Source of the DNA: a virus
Reading direction: 5' to 3' (one strand)
DNA length: 27,715 nt
Virus record (IMG/VR): IMGVR_UViG_3300044691_000358
Span: 1-27,715 of that record
The notes below the pieces were generated by a model that was given only the letters and a program-made list of their open reading frames with translations, was not told where the DNA came from and did not search any database. Shown here in pieces: positions 12,193 through 20,755 of the stretch. The translations under genes and the position numbers were made by a program. The stretch's first letter is position 1. Every line of letters begins with the position of its first letter.

Positions 12193-14132
12193 GAGTCGTC
12201 TCGCTGTGCGTTTAGATTCGACTGCTCGGTGGTCTTGGAGCTAGCAACGTTGCGAGCACGCGCGAAGTCCACGATTCGGTCAACCGCCTGTTTCGAGACG
12301 CCGGCATCTTTCAACCTCTGCACGCCGCCCGGTTTCGTTGCGATATCGATCATCGCAAGAGCTTGCTTCTCCGGGATCTTGAACTCATGCGCCAGGCGCA
12401 ATGCGGTCCCGAGCCCTGGAATAGCTTTGCTCGCCGCCACGTTCACCCCGTGGGAGGCCATACGTGCCTCGTTTTCGGTGTGGAATTCCGCTTGGTGACT
12501 GCCGCCCTTGCTAACGTCAGCACTAACCCGCTGACGTGCGGCTTCCTTCATAAACACCTTGCGGATATCGTTGGCGCTCTTATCGCCCAAGACTTCCACG
12601 AGCTGCGGATCACGCATGCGGTCTGCGATCTTTGTCAGCGAACCCTCCGACATGCGGCCGGCGTCGTTAATGTACTTCTCTAACCCGTCAACCATGCCGA
12701 GCTTGGCGTATTCCTTCTGCTCTGCGTTCATCCCGCGAAACGCTTCAATGTCAGCATTCTTGAGACCAAACGCGTAGCCATGCCCCCATTGCTGTGCGCC
12801 CAAAATACCCGTCTTCGACTCTTCGCCGCCGAGTCGCGCCGCCAGTTGCTGAGCGTTCACGATGTTGCCGGTCTGCTGACCCTTAAGCGCGCGCTGCGCT
12901 GCGCTCAACGTGCCATAACGGATAGAGCCCGTGCCTTCGTCTTCAGCCGCCTTGCCGACAGCTTTTTGCAGATCGTCAAGCGCCGCTGAAGGAATGGAAG
13001 TAAGTTGACCGTCTTTAACGCGTGGTTTGGGCGCGGCCTGCAGATCTGAGATACCCGCTTCACGCCCTGATTTGAAATCGCGCATCGCGTGTTCGAACAA
13101 CGGTTTGACTTCAGGGTGGTCGAGAATTCGTTGCAACTCAGGCGTAACCGCCACGCTTTCTGTTTTCGAAAGCGTGTACGTGTCCTTGCGCTGCGTCTGA
13201 AGTTTTTCGATGTTTTCAATCATCGATTCCTTCGTCCGCTGCAACGGCTGAGTATCGGCTACGCCGCCGGTGATTCGGCCGGCCTGCCCCGAAGCGTCCT
13301 GGCGCAGAGTGTCACCTAAGGCTTTCGCGGTGCCTTGAGTGCGACCGCCTTCTTTCCCTACGAGCGAAGCCACCTTCGGGCTGAAGTCGGCCAAGCGCCC
13401 GTCCGGGTTCGCGCGCATGTACTCCGCGAGTTCGGAAACGCTTTTGCCGTCTTTCTTCAGCGCGCCCTTCAACTGTTCGGCGGCTGCGCGACTCGCATCG
13501 AAGCCGATAGCGCCCATACGGTTCAGGAGCGGTGCCGCCAGCGTTCCGAGAGCGGAGAGCCCCAAGGATCCAAGTGCGCCAATCGCGGCACCTTCAACGC
13601 CTTTGCGGACGTGCTCGCCGGCGGATGCGTCTGTCGATACGCTGTTGGCCCCCATAGCGCCTCCCATAGCGCCTCCCACTGCCGCGCGGCGCGCGACAAG
13701 GCCCATGCCTGCCGCGCCTACTTTGGCGGCGTTGGCTTCACCTAAGCCTGGGATTAACCCGGTTGCGCCTGCTACGGCAAGATCGATCCCAAAGGCCGCT
13801 AAAGGATGGTCGGCCCTATAATTCTTCTCAGCATCGCGGATGCTGGCCTCCAGTTGTTTAGCGCCGACCCAGCCGGCTACGCTCGCAGCGCCACCTAACG
13901 TGGCGGACTGCAGTGCGGTTGCGCCGATGCCTTTCGCGTCGAGAGCACTCGTTTCCGGCTTTGCCGGCTGCGGTGCTGCTTTAGGCTTCACGCCGGGCGA
14001 AACTTTCGGCTGGTACTTTTGCTTAAGTGCCGCCACTTGCGCCGGTGACGCGCCGCCGTACTGCGCCACGCGCGAGTCGCCCGGGTCTTGGTACGTTACG
14101 CCGTCGCTGGTGCTGCCGAGATCGTCCGCCAT
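12183..14132 (-). CDS. Ejection-type internal virion protein
   Basis: 649 residues, ATG directly after the TAA of the SLT-domain gene (TAAATG). The N-terminus is Pro/Lys-rich (KQKYQPKVSPGVKPKAAP). Residues about 65-205 are Ala/Gly-rich and moderately hydrophobic (GATALQSATLGGAASVAGWV, AVAGATGLIPGLGEANAAKV, ARRAAVGGAMGGAMGANSV, IGALGSLGLSALGTLAAPLL), as expected for a protein that inserts into membrane. The remainder is charged and helical. With the two genes upstream it forms a set of three large proteins placed like P22 gp7/gp20/gp16, which leave the capsid with the DNA. No sequence motif proves this; the assignment rests on composition and position. Confidence 0.7.
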   Translation of the reverse strand: MADDLGSTSDGVTYQDPGDSRVAQYGGASPAQVAALKQKYQPKVSPGVKPKAAPQPAKPETSALDAKGIGATALQSATLGGAASVAGWVGAKQLEASIRDAEKNYRADHPLAAFGIDLAVAGATGLIPGLGEANAAKVGAAGMGLVARRAAVGGAMGGAMGANSVSTDASAGEHVRKGVEGAAIGALGSLGLSALGTLAAPLLNRMGAIGFDASRAAAEQLKGALKKDGKSVSELAEYMRANPDGRLADFSPKVASLVGKEGGRTQGTAKALGDTLRQDASGQAGRITGGVADTQPLQRTKESMIENIEKLQTQRKDTYTLSKTESVAVTPELQRILDHPEVKPLFEHAMRDFKSGREAGISDLQAAPKPRVKDGQLTSIPSAALDDLQKAVGKAAEDEGTGSIRYGTLSAAQRALKGQQTGNIVNAQQLAARLGGEESKTGILGAQQWGHGYAFGLKNADIEAFRGMNAEQKEYAKLGMVDGLEKYINDAGRMSEGSLTKIADRMRDPQLVEVLGDKSANDIRKVFMKEAARQRVSADVSKGGSHQAEFHTENEARMASHGVNVAASKAIPGLGTALRLAHEFKIPEKQALAMIDIATKPGGVQRLKDAGVSKQAVDRIVDFARARNVASSKTTEQSNLNAQRDDSQR

Positions 14133-16175
14133 TTAAAAATGCCCCTGCGAGAAAAACAAATGGAAATCCTTGTAGTCCGGGTTTGGTGAGCCGTCCTCGT
14201 ATGTCGGGATTCCCGCCATGTTCGGCACCATTGTTTTGGACGACGGGTCGTAGACTTGCGTCGGCCCTAAAGCCTGCTCGTATTGACGCCACGCCATTAC
14301 GCCGGACTGAACGGGCGCGTCAGGGTTCGATTGGCGATATTCATCGAGGAAGCCGTTTAACTGCGCTTGCGATGCCGCGCCCACGTAAAGACCGTGCGCC
14401 ACGGCTTTGTTAGCTGCCGGGTCGAGCGTAAGATTCGGCTTTGCGCGGGCGAAATTAGAATACATGGCCGCAGTACTAGCGGAGCGCGCGCCGCCGTTGG
14501 CCGAAGCCATCGTCTGCATGCTTTGAATCAGGCTGTTCGTCAACTTCACAAACTCCTGTTGGTGCGCGTCGAGCAGCGGGCCGCCGATGCCTTCACGAAT
14601 TCCCATGCCGATACCGCCGGTGCTAACAGATCCTTTGTCCACCATGACAAAAGCCTGCGCCGCCAAATCGCGGACGTTTTTAGCCCCCGCCACCGCCGGC
14701 GCATTCGCTTTGTCATAAGCGGCATTCGTGGCCGTGACTTGCTTTTGAGCCTGCTGAATCTGAGCCGGTGTCGTGCCAACTGGCGCCGTAGCAGCAATGG
14801 AAGGCGCAAACGGCACGCCCTTCTGTGTGAGATTATCGCGGCGCGCCTGGTCTTGGATAACCGACTGCTGTTGCGCGATTCGCGGTTGTGCTGCCTTCGC
14901 TTCGTCGCGCTGTTCCTTCTGCTGCTTAAGCTGAAGTTCCTGCTGCTTGATCGCGTTGGCCTGCTGGTCCTTCAGCGTTTCGGTGCGGCTCGCGAGAGTC
15001 GCAATTTTGTTCCGGTCCTGCTCGTAGTCGCCAGTCAGCCCAAGCCCAGCAACGGCCGCCCGCATGGCGGGGTTCTGCTGAATCTGCTGCTGGAAGCCGT
15101 TGTACGAGCTTTGATCGTTCACGCCTACCGCCAGTTCTGCGGTTTCTTTATTCGCGTCCTTCTGGACTTTGAACGTTTTTTCCTGCAGCGTTTGTTGCTG
15201 CTCCTGAAGCTTTTGCGCCTGCGCGTAGAAGTTTGCCGCCAGTTCGGGGTGCCCGTCGCGTTCCGCCGACTGCGCGGCCGATAGCATCGTTTGAATCTGC
15301 CGACCTTGCGCCTGCACCGCCTGCTGGAAAGCAGGAACGGGCGTAGGCGCGCCCGCGTTCACGCGCGCATCGATGTTCTCGGCCGGCGTCGGTTGCTGCT
15401 TCGCTTGATCCAACTGGTAGGCCTGCGAGAACTGCTGTGCGCCTTTCTGAACGCGCGGAATGAAAGCTTTCGTTTCCGGGTTGTCGGGATTTCCGCCGGG
15501 GCCAGCATTCCAGTACGCGAGCGCCTTCGGCATGTCGCCGCCGGCCTTCTGGTACATCTTCGCGAAGTACGACATGGCGCCGTCAGGATCTTTCGGGTCG
15601 AACGGCTTCAGGCCGTAACCCGGCGCCGCCGCCGTGGTCGGTTGAACCTGGAATAGCCCTTGCGCCTTCTGCCCGCCACGGGTCGGCCCTTCGGCGTTCG
15701 GATTACCGTTTGATTCGGCGTGCATCAGACCGTACGCAGTCCCGGCGGGCAAGTTGTATTTACTATCCAAACCGGCCAACTGCTGGACGGAAAGCGGACC
15801 TGACGGTTTGAAATTGCCGTAGGTGACGCTACCGCCTACCGCCGACTCACCCGGACCAAGCGAACCGGGGGGTGCCGAGGTCTGCCCCTGCCGTGCGGGC
15901 CCGGCTTGCTGTGCCGCCTGCTGACCTTGTTGAGCCGGCGCGCCGGAGTCATCCTGCAGTGCGTTCACCCAATACTTATGCGTCAGGTCAGCATTCTGAA
16001 GGGCCTGTTGCTGCGCGGTGTTCGCCATCTCTTGCTGTTGATTCGCGAGTTGGCCCTTCTGAAGATCCTGCGCGCGCACCTGGCGCGTGTAAGCCAGATC
16101 CTCTTGACCTTTCGCGTAATCGCCGAACCCCTGCGCGATACCGGTAAGCATCGGCCCCCACAATTTAACGGCCAT
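14133..16175 (-). CDS. Virion protein with lytic transglycosylase (SLT) domain and long coiled coils
   Basis: 680 residues. Residues 1-120 are Gln-rich (QLANQQQEMANTAQQQALQN). Residues 130-228 form an SLT lysozyme-like domain: YGLMHAESNGNPNAEG with catalytic Glu154, QGLFQVQPTTA at 172-182, and AYWNAGPG at 220-227. Residues 285-345 and 385-450 are Gln/Lys/Glu-rich coiled coils (KLQEQQQTLQEKTFKVQKDA, QQELQLKQQKEQRDEAKAAQ). The rest is helical. It would cut peptidoglycan locally so that the ejection proteins and DNA can cross the periplasm. Start and stop both abut neighbours (TAAATG junctions), with GGGGG as binding site. Confidence 0.85.
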   Translation of the reverse strand: MAVKLWGPMLTGIAQGFGDYAKGQEDLAYTRQVRAQDLQKGQLANQQQEMANTAQQQALQNADLTHKYWVNALQDDSGAPAQQGQQAAQQAGPARQGQTSAPPGSLGPGESAVGGSVTYGNFKPSGPLSVQQLAGLDSKYNLPAGTAYGLMHAESNGNPNAEGPTRGGQKAQGLFQVQPTTAAAPGYGLKPFDPKDPDGAMSYFAKMYQKAGGDMPKALAYWNAGPGGNPDNPETKAFIPRVQKGAQQFSQAYQLDQAKQQPTPAENIDARVNAGAPTPVPAFQQAVQAQGRQIQTMLSAAQSAERDGHPELAANFYAQAQKLQEQQQTLQEKTFKVQKDANKETAELAVGVNDQSSYNGFQQQIQQNPAMRAAVAGLGLTGDYEQDRNKIATLASRTETLKDQQANAIKQQELQLKQQKEQRDEAKAAQPRIAQQQSVIQDQARRDNLTQKGVPFAPSIAATAPVGTTPAQIQQAQKQVTATNAAYDKANAPAVAGAKNVRDLAAQAFVMVDKGSVSTGGIGMGIREGIGGPLLDAHQQEFVKLTNSLIQSMQTMASANGGARSASTAAMYSNFARAKPNLTLDPAANKAVAHGLYVGAASQAQLNGFLDEYRQSNPDAPVQSGVMAWRQYEQALGPTQVYDPSSKTMVPNMAGIPTYEDGSPNPDYKDFHLFFSQGHF

Positions 16176-17252
16176 TTAAAACCCCCAAGTGTTGCCGGTG
16201 CCGCCCATGGTGAAGCCGCTCGTATCCATGCCGGCGCTTGTGCCGAACAGCGCGCCGCTGCCGCCAACGTCGGTGAACCCCGACGTGCTGTTCCCGAGCC
16301 CGGAGTTAAACCCGGCCGAGTTCACGCCGCTTGTCGTGCTGCTGCCTGAGCCGAGCCCGTTCAAGATGTTGCCCGCGCCGCTCGCCCACTGGCCGATACC
16401 TTGGCCGACAGACCCGTAAGCCGAATTGACGTTGCCGTACACCTGCGCCTGCGCGGCGGCGGCGGCCGTGGGCGAACCCGAAGACAAGCCGGAAAGCTGC
16501 GCCAACTGGTTGAAGCCTAGTTGATTCTGCGACATGCCACTCTGATTCGCGCTTTGCAACTGGTTGAAGCCTTGTTGGTTCGCCGCCATACCGTATTCGG
16601 CTGCGCCCAACTGCTGACCGAAACCCTGCTGCTGCTGCGAGGCTGCTTGACCGGAAAGGCCGCTCAGTTGCGACAACTGCGTGTTGTAAGCATTCTGCCC
16701 GAACGTCTGCCCGAAGCTCTGAAGCGCGGCCATCTGATTCCCGGACGCGTTCAAGCCCTGCGCGGCCAGGGTTGAGTTGACCGCGTTTTGGCCTTGCCCG
16801 AACGCCGCTTGATACTGCGGCGTGTTGTAAATGCTACTCGGATTCGCAATCAGGTTCGATATTTGCGAATTGATCCCCCCAAGGTTCAGCCCGTTCAATC
16901 CGGCTTGCCCCTGGTTCGCAGCGGCGTTCACACCCGCTCCTGAATTAAGCAGATTAACCGACGACGTGTTGGCGTAGTTGCTCGTATCCGTCTGGTTGAC
17001 GTTGTAAGGGCTGCCGTAAGCGCCTGCGCCCGCCTGCCCTGCCAGTTGAGCCCCGAACTGCTGATTGTATTGGCCGAACGGGTTTGCAGTTTGCGCAAGC
17101 TGGTTGCCGAACTGCTGCGCCTCTTGCGCCGACAGCGCGCCGCCGGCGATATTCGCCGCTCCTTGCGCAACTTGACCGCCGCCGGAAGACCCGCCGCTAC
17201 CCCCCACGGCGCCGAGGACGGCCGCGCCTGCTCCAATCCATGCTGCCGGCAT
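16176..17252 (-). CDS. Gln/Asn/Gly/Ala-rich internal virion protein
   Basis: 358 residues. A hydrophobic Gly/Ala-rich start (MPAAWIGAGAAVLGAVGGSG) is followed by long stretches of Gln, Asn, Ser and Gly with related units (QQGFGQQLGAAEYGMAANQ, QQGFNQLQSANQSGMSQNQ, QLGFNQLAQLSGLSSG). The C-terminus is Gly/Ser-rich (GSGALFGTSAGMDTSGFT). Small ejection proteins of podophages often have this composition and precede the larger ones, as here. The homology to a named family is not certain. Start ATG abuts the cupin TAA, with AAGGGG upstream. Confidence 0.68.
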   Translation of the reverse strand: MPAAWIGAGAAVLGAVGGSGGSSGGGQVAQGAANIAGGALSAQEAQQFGNQLAQTANPFGQYNQQFGAQLAGQAGAGAYGSPYNVNQTDTSNYANTSSVNLLNSGAGVNAAANQGQAGLNGLNLGGINSQISNLIANPSSIYNTPQYQAAFGQGQNAVNSTLAAQGLNASGNQMAALQSFGQTFGQNAYNTQLSQLSGLSGQAASQQQQGFGQQLGAAEYGMAANQQGFNQLQSANQSGMSQNQLGFNQLAQLSGLSSGSPTAAAAAQAQVYGNVNSAYGSVGQGIGQWASGAGNILNGLGSGSSTTSGVNSAGFNSGLGNSTSGFTDVGGSGALFGTSAGMDTSGFTMGGTGNTWGF

Positions 17253-17576
17253 TTAAGGCCCCTTCTCGATCAACACTTCATCAATGTTTTCGGTTTCCGT
17301 CGTACCGTGCACGCAAAACCACACAATATCGCTCAAAGCTGTGATTTTATGCTCAACGCCAGCCGGAACGGTCATTACGTCGCCGGCCTGGTAGAACCAG
17401 GTGCGGTCTTCGGCTTCCGCCTTCGCGTAACCGCTGCACAGAATGCTGAAGTGCTCATACGCGTGCTTGTGGGAGCCGATAACAAAACCGGATGGTGCGC
17501 TCATTTTGCGCAGATAAACCGGATTGCCTTCAGTCGGAAAGTAGTGTACCACTCCAAGGGTTTCGTCCAAAGTCAT
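17253..17576 (-). CDS. Cupin-fold protein
   Basis: 107 residues from the ATG at 17576, which overlaps the hydroxylase stop (ATGA); the frame is open upstream, but that part lies within the hydroxylase gene. Cupin motif 1 is GSHKHAYEHFSILCSG with His36, His38 and Glu41 or His42. Motif 2 is AGDVMTVPAGVEHKI with His76. All metal ligands expected of a single-domain cupin are present. The substrate is unknown; cupins include dioxygenases, isomerases and sensors. Its direct coupling to a putative 2OG/Fe(II) hydroxylase suggests they act together on one target. Confidence 0.85.
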   Translation of the reverse strand: MTLDETLGVVHYFPTEGNPVYLRKMSAPSGFVIGSHKHAYEHFSILCSGYAKAEAEDRTWFYQAGDVMTVPAGVEHKITALSDIVWFCVHGTTETENIDEVLIEKGP

Positions 17577-18151
17577 CGCTTGTACCGCCTTTCGTAATCG
17601 TGTGTACGCAAACACACACACATAACGATATAGTCGCTGTCGCTTTTGTTGACCACTGAATGGTCAACCGTATTCAGGAACCGGTGAACATCACCCGGTC
17701 GATCCTCAATCGCCTCGTCTTTGTAGACGAACGCCGCGCCGGGCTGCCCCTGGATGCAGATGTTGAACTTGTCGTAATAATCGACGTGCCAGCCCCAATC
17801 CTTATGCGGGTGGATCTGTTTGCCGGGCTGCACGCACCAAATGAATACGCCGCCAATGCGTTCGGCCTCTACCCGCCGCGCCAGGTCGAATACCAGTTGG
17901 CGAACCGCCGGCAGCGCGTAGAACGCGGGATACCAAATCGGCTCGTGCTCATAGTTGAATTCCGCCCAGTCGCCCGACTTCAGGTATTCGGTTTTGTCGT
18001 TATACCGCACCCAAATATCATCGCTATCCCGATGGGGGCCGTTCGGCCCCAGGCGCTCGGTGTCCGCGTTCCACAGTTCGGGATGTTGGTGCAATTCAAG
18101 CGCGAGCGGCGTAACGTCAACGCCTTGGGCGATCTTCAGGAAGTTTTTCAT
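17573..18151 (-). CDS. Aspartyl/asparaginyl beta-hydroxylase-like 2OG-Fe(II) oxygenase
   Basis: 192 residues from the ATG at 18151 (ATGA overlap with the upstream gene). A double-stranded beta-helix core shows QPGKQIHPHKDWGWHVDYYD with His116-x-Asp118, FNICIQGQPGAAFVYKDE, and GDVHRFLNTVDHSVVNKSD with His164 and Asn168. His116, Asp118 and His164 would be the Fe(II) triad. This resembles the Asp_Arg_Hydrox family, which hydroxylates Asp, Asn or Pro side chains or free amino acids using 2-oxoglutarate and oxygen. What it modifies here is unknown; virion proteins or a host factor are possible. It lies inside the structural operon, coupled on both sides. Confidence 0.8.
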   Translation of the reverse strand: MKNFLKIAQGVDVTPLALELHQHPELWNADTERLGPNGPHRDSDDIWVRYNDKTEYLKSGDWAEFNYEHEPIWYPAFYALPAVRQLVFDLARRVEAERIGGVFIWCVQPGKQIHPHKDWGWHVDYYDKFNICIQGQPGAAFVYKDEAIEDRPGDVHRFLNTVDHSVVNKSDSDYIVMCVCLRTHDYERRYKR

Positions 18152-18627
18152 CGTGGCGCGTAAATGGAAGGAAAGCCCCAAGGCGTCTGTTGCTGCGTGT
18201 TGCGCATAGGGTCTTGAATCTTGGAATTGACGGCCTGCGCAGTGACGTTCGCGGCTAGTTGGGTCGCAGAAGGCGAAGCGACCGGCGGAAGCGCAACCGG
18301 CGGCGCTGTTACTTGCTGGTGTAGCGCCGCTAACTGGTTGCCGAACGACGAACCCATAGGCGCTTGCTGTTGTGGCTGCAGGCCTGCCTGCTGCTTGGCG
18401 AAGTTCTGACTTACGAGCGCTTGCATAGCGTCGCCGTTGCTTTTCGAACCACCCCCGCCGCCTGACGCTGCCGGCGCACCGCCGCCCGCCTTCTGCTGGG
18501 CTGCAGCGGCTTTTTGGGCTTTCGTCATGCCCATGCTCGTGCCAGTGAACCCTGTCGCATCTTTAACTGGGTCGATACCGGTTATGGCGCCAATCGGGTT
18601 CACAATGTCGTCAACGACGCCGCCCAT
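18148..18627 (-). CDS. Low-complexity virion-associated protein, unknown
   Basis: 159 residues from the ATG at 18627, which shares one base with the GNAT stop (TGATG) and lies five bases after AAGGGG. A GTG one codon earlier is closer to that site and less likely. The N-terminus is hydrophobic (GVVDDIVNPIGAITGIDPV), then Ala/Gln/Lys-rich, then a Gly-rich linker (GGGAPAASGGGGGSKSNG), then Gln/Pro/Ala-rich to the end. No family is recognised. Composition and place suggest a small head or ejection component. Confidence 0.68.
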   Translation of the reverse strand: MGGVVDDIVNPIGAITGIDPVKDATGFTGTSMGMTKAQKAAAAQQKAGGGAPAASGGGGGSKSNGDAMQALVSQNFAKQQAGLQPQQQAPMGSSFGNQLAALHQQVTAPPVALPPVASPSATQLAANVTAQAVNSKIQDPMRNTQQQTPWGFPSIYAPR

Positions 18628-19079
18628 CACAGCCCCTTGTAGTAAATTCGTTCAGTCTCAGTGAAGCCCAACCACTCCAGGATCTTCCCGAACGGCAAAC
18701 GCGAAGTGCTGCTCATGTACACGCCTTTGGCGCCTGCGCTACGCGTGGAGTCGGCCGCGAACCGCAAGAACCTGACTCCGGCGAATCCTTTGCGGCATCC
18801 GGGTTTCAGATAGGTCGCGTCGCTAAAGGCCATCACCGTGCTTTTGTAGTGCTGCGGCGCCCGGATAACGAAGATGTGGTAGCCGACTAGATACCCGTCT
18901 TGCCTCGCCACCGCCACGTGCAGCATTCCCGCGCTTTCAAGCTGCAAATACCGTTCGTAGTTTACATCAAGCGGCAAGCTGTCTGTATCGTGCGCCACTT
19001 CCGCCCAGTGCGCGGGGTAGAGCAGGCGCATTTCCTCTATCGCATCCGAGTAAGCCTCAACTGAGAATTCCAGGCTCAC
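18627..19079 (-). CDS. GNAT family N-acetyltransferase
   Basis: 150 residues from a GTG at 19079 that overlaps the stop of the gp10-like gene (GTGA) and follows AGGAGG at good spacing. Starts further upstream would lie inside that gene. The GNAT fold is visible as HVAVARQDGYLVGYHIFVI (beta strands 2-4), SDATYLKPGCRKGFAGVRFL (strand 4 and the acetyl-CoA loop RKGFAG at 96-101), KGVYMSSTS (strand 5) and FGKILEWLGFTETERIYYKG. Phage GNAT proteins are frequent beside tail genes of podophages. Substrates are unknown, possibly virion or host proteins. Confidence 0.87.
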   Translation of the reverse strand: MSLEFSVEAYSDAIEEMRLLYPAHWAEVAHDTDSLPLDVNYERYLQLESAGMLHVAVARQDGYLVGYHIFVIRAPQHYKSTVMAFSDATYLKPGCRKGFAGVRFLRFAADSTRSAGAKGVYMSSTSRLPFGKILEWLGFTETERIYYKGL

Positions 19080-20755
19080 AACGGCCCCTCCTGCATGTTC
19101 GGCAACTCGATCTGGTAGAAACGCACCTGGAAGCCGCCGATATACAGGAGCGAGAACGAGCGTCGGCGCGACGCCGCGCACCGCTTAAGCATCGACCGGG
19201 GCGCGCCGAGGTTGACCGGTCGGAATGATCCGAAACTCGCGAAGTCGTTATCTGAGTACCCGACGTACGCCGTATCCTGCACTTTGTCAGCGATTACCTC
19301 GATATGCGGGAAGAATTTCTCGTTATTCGACCCAAAATCACCCGCATTCGTGCGCAAAAGGCCGTAAATAAGCATCCCGTTATCACTAGAAACGCCTTGC
19401 TGCATCTGGTAAGTTATGCCGTTGGTAGCGTCCAAGAGGTAGTCGATATTGTTCGCGAACGCGTAGAAAACCGGGCTAAAGAAGTTCTGCAGATACGGCG
19501 TGATCGTCAACTGCCCGAGCCCGGTCGGCGTTCCGGTAGCGCCCGTCTCCGCGTCAATCGTGAACGTGTTTATCGTTTGGCTGTTGATACCTCCGCCCGC
19601 GCCACCCGTACCCTGCGCGTAGGTGATCGTATTCGTGTCAACGACATTAGCGACAAAGGTTCCGAGAAACATCGGCGCCGAATTGCCGCTTGTGACTTTA
19701 ACCACTAGTGGGTTATTCAGGCCGTGATTCGGTAAGTTCACAGTCACGACACCTTTCGCTACCGAAGCGCCGGCCGCGACTTGCGGCGTACCGAGCGCCG
19801 AACTGGACCAGCGCGACCACATATTGGCCTGCGCGTTGTAAACGAGCGTGCAATTGCTGGCGGTGAGCGTCAGAACGTAGAACGCACCGCCGTTGATCTC
19901 GATGTAGTACGCGAACACCGTGGAAGCGACAAGCGCGTCGGCATTCAGTATCTTTTCGATGAATTCATCGGAAATCGGCTGCGGTGAAAGGCCGTTCATC
20001 GTGTAGACTTTGCGGCCCTTCTGGTGCGTCTGCCCTACCCAAAACAGCGTATTCTCGCTCGAAACCATCGAAGTGCCGACAGCGCAACCGACGTTCACGA
20101 CGGCCGAAATGTTCGGCAACAAGGGGGAACCCGGCGGCGTATTGCCCGCGTCATAAAAGAACGTGGTCGAGAACGTGCCGAACGACGCCACGTAGTTGTA
20201 CAGGCGCGTAACGGCGGCGCCCGGGTCAGGCGACAGGCTGCCGTTGATCGTATTCAGCGCGGCCCACGTGGCGGGCGTATTCAGGTTGCTGTTGGTGAGA
20301 ATACCGCCGGGCGTGAGCACGAACACGTAGCCATCAAGCCAGGCGACGCCCGGAACTGTAGTTGCCGGGTAGTTCACATCGGTTACTTTCGTGAGAAGCG
20401 TTCCATTCCATATGTACGCCGCCGAGTTGTTCTTCAGGAAGACTGCCGTGCCGCCCTGGCCTGTCAACGTGAACTGATATTGGCTTGTTGCGTCCACTGC
20501 ACCCGAAGCCACGCCATCCGAATAGAACGTCGTGCCGATAACCGATAAGACGTGCGTGCCGAACGAGAACAGGCCAAGCGCTGCCGCTGCGGTATTCGTG
20601 AAAACAGGCTGAATACCGAACCGGCGTTCGGAAAACACGCGGCCGTCGCTGTTCTTCGTCGCGTAGTAGTTGTACATGACGGCGTCAGCCGCCATCGTGG
20701 AATCACGCGTCGAGATGGTTTGCGCCCAAGGGATGCGCGGTGTGTTATCAGCCAC
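19076..20755 (-). CDS. P22 gp10-like packaged DNA stabilisation / tail hub protein
   Basis: 559 residues from a GTG at 20755 (reads MADNTPRIPWAQ), overlapping the upstream gene by 8 bases. The protein is beta-rich throughout, with repeated blade-like segments (GTTFYSDGVASGAVDATSQY, AAYIWNGTLLTKVTD, WLDGYVFVLTPGGILTNSN, NTLFWVGQTHQKGRKVYTMN), and ends in a conserved-looking strand (FSLLYIGGFQVRFYQIELP). This fits the Phage_stabilise family (P22 gp10), which closes the portal after packaging and carries the tail. An insertion at about 340-400 (GVVTVNLPNHGLNNPLVVKV) looks like an extra immunoglobulin-type module. The adjacent gp4-like gene supports the call. Confidence 0.8.
   Translation of the reverse strand: MADNTPRIPWAQTISTRDSTMAADAVMYNYYATKNSDGRVFSERRFGIQPVFTNTAAAALGLFSFGTHVLSVIGTTFYSDGVASGAVDATSQYQFTLTGQGGTAVFLKNNSAAYIWNGTLLTKVTDVNYPATTVPGVAWLDGYVFVLTPGGILTNSNLNTPATWAALNTINGSLSPDPGAAVTRLYNYVASFGTFSTTFFYDAGNTPPGSPLLPNISAVVNVGCAVGTSMVSSENTLFWVGQTHQKGRKVYTMNGLSPQPISDEFIEKILNADALVASTVFAYYIEINGGAFYVLTLTASNCTLVYNAQANMWSRWSSSALGTPQVAAGASVAKGVVTVNLPNHGLNNPLVVKVTSGNSAPMFLGTFVANVVDTNTITYAQGTGGAGGGINSQTINTFTIDAETGATGTPTGLGQLTITPYLQNFFSPVFYAFANNIDYLLDATNGITYQMQQGVSSDNGMLIYGLLRTNAGDFGSNNEKFFPHIEVIADKVQDTAYVGYSDNDFASFGSFRPVNLGAPRSMLKRCAASRRRSFSLLYIGGFQVRFYQIELPNMQEGPL

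Noticed and set aside
14367-15284. 305-codon Leu/Arg-rich frame antisense to the SLT-domain gene
   Set aside because: It mirrors Gln/Lys codons of the real gene and looks like an antisense artefact.
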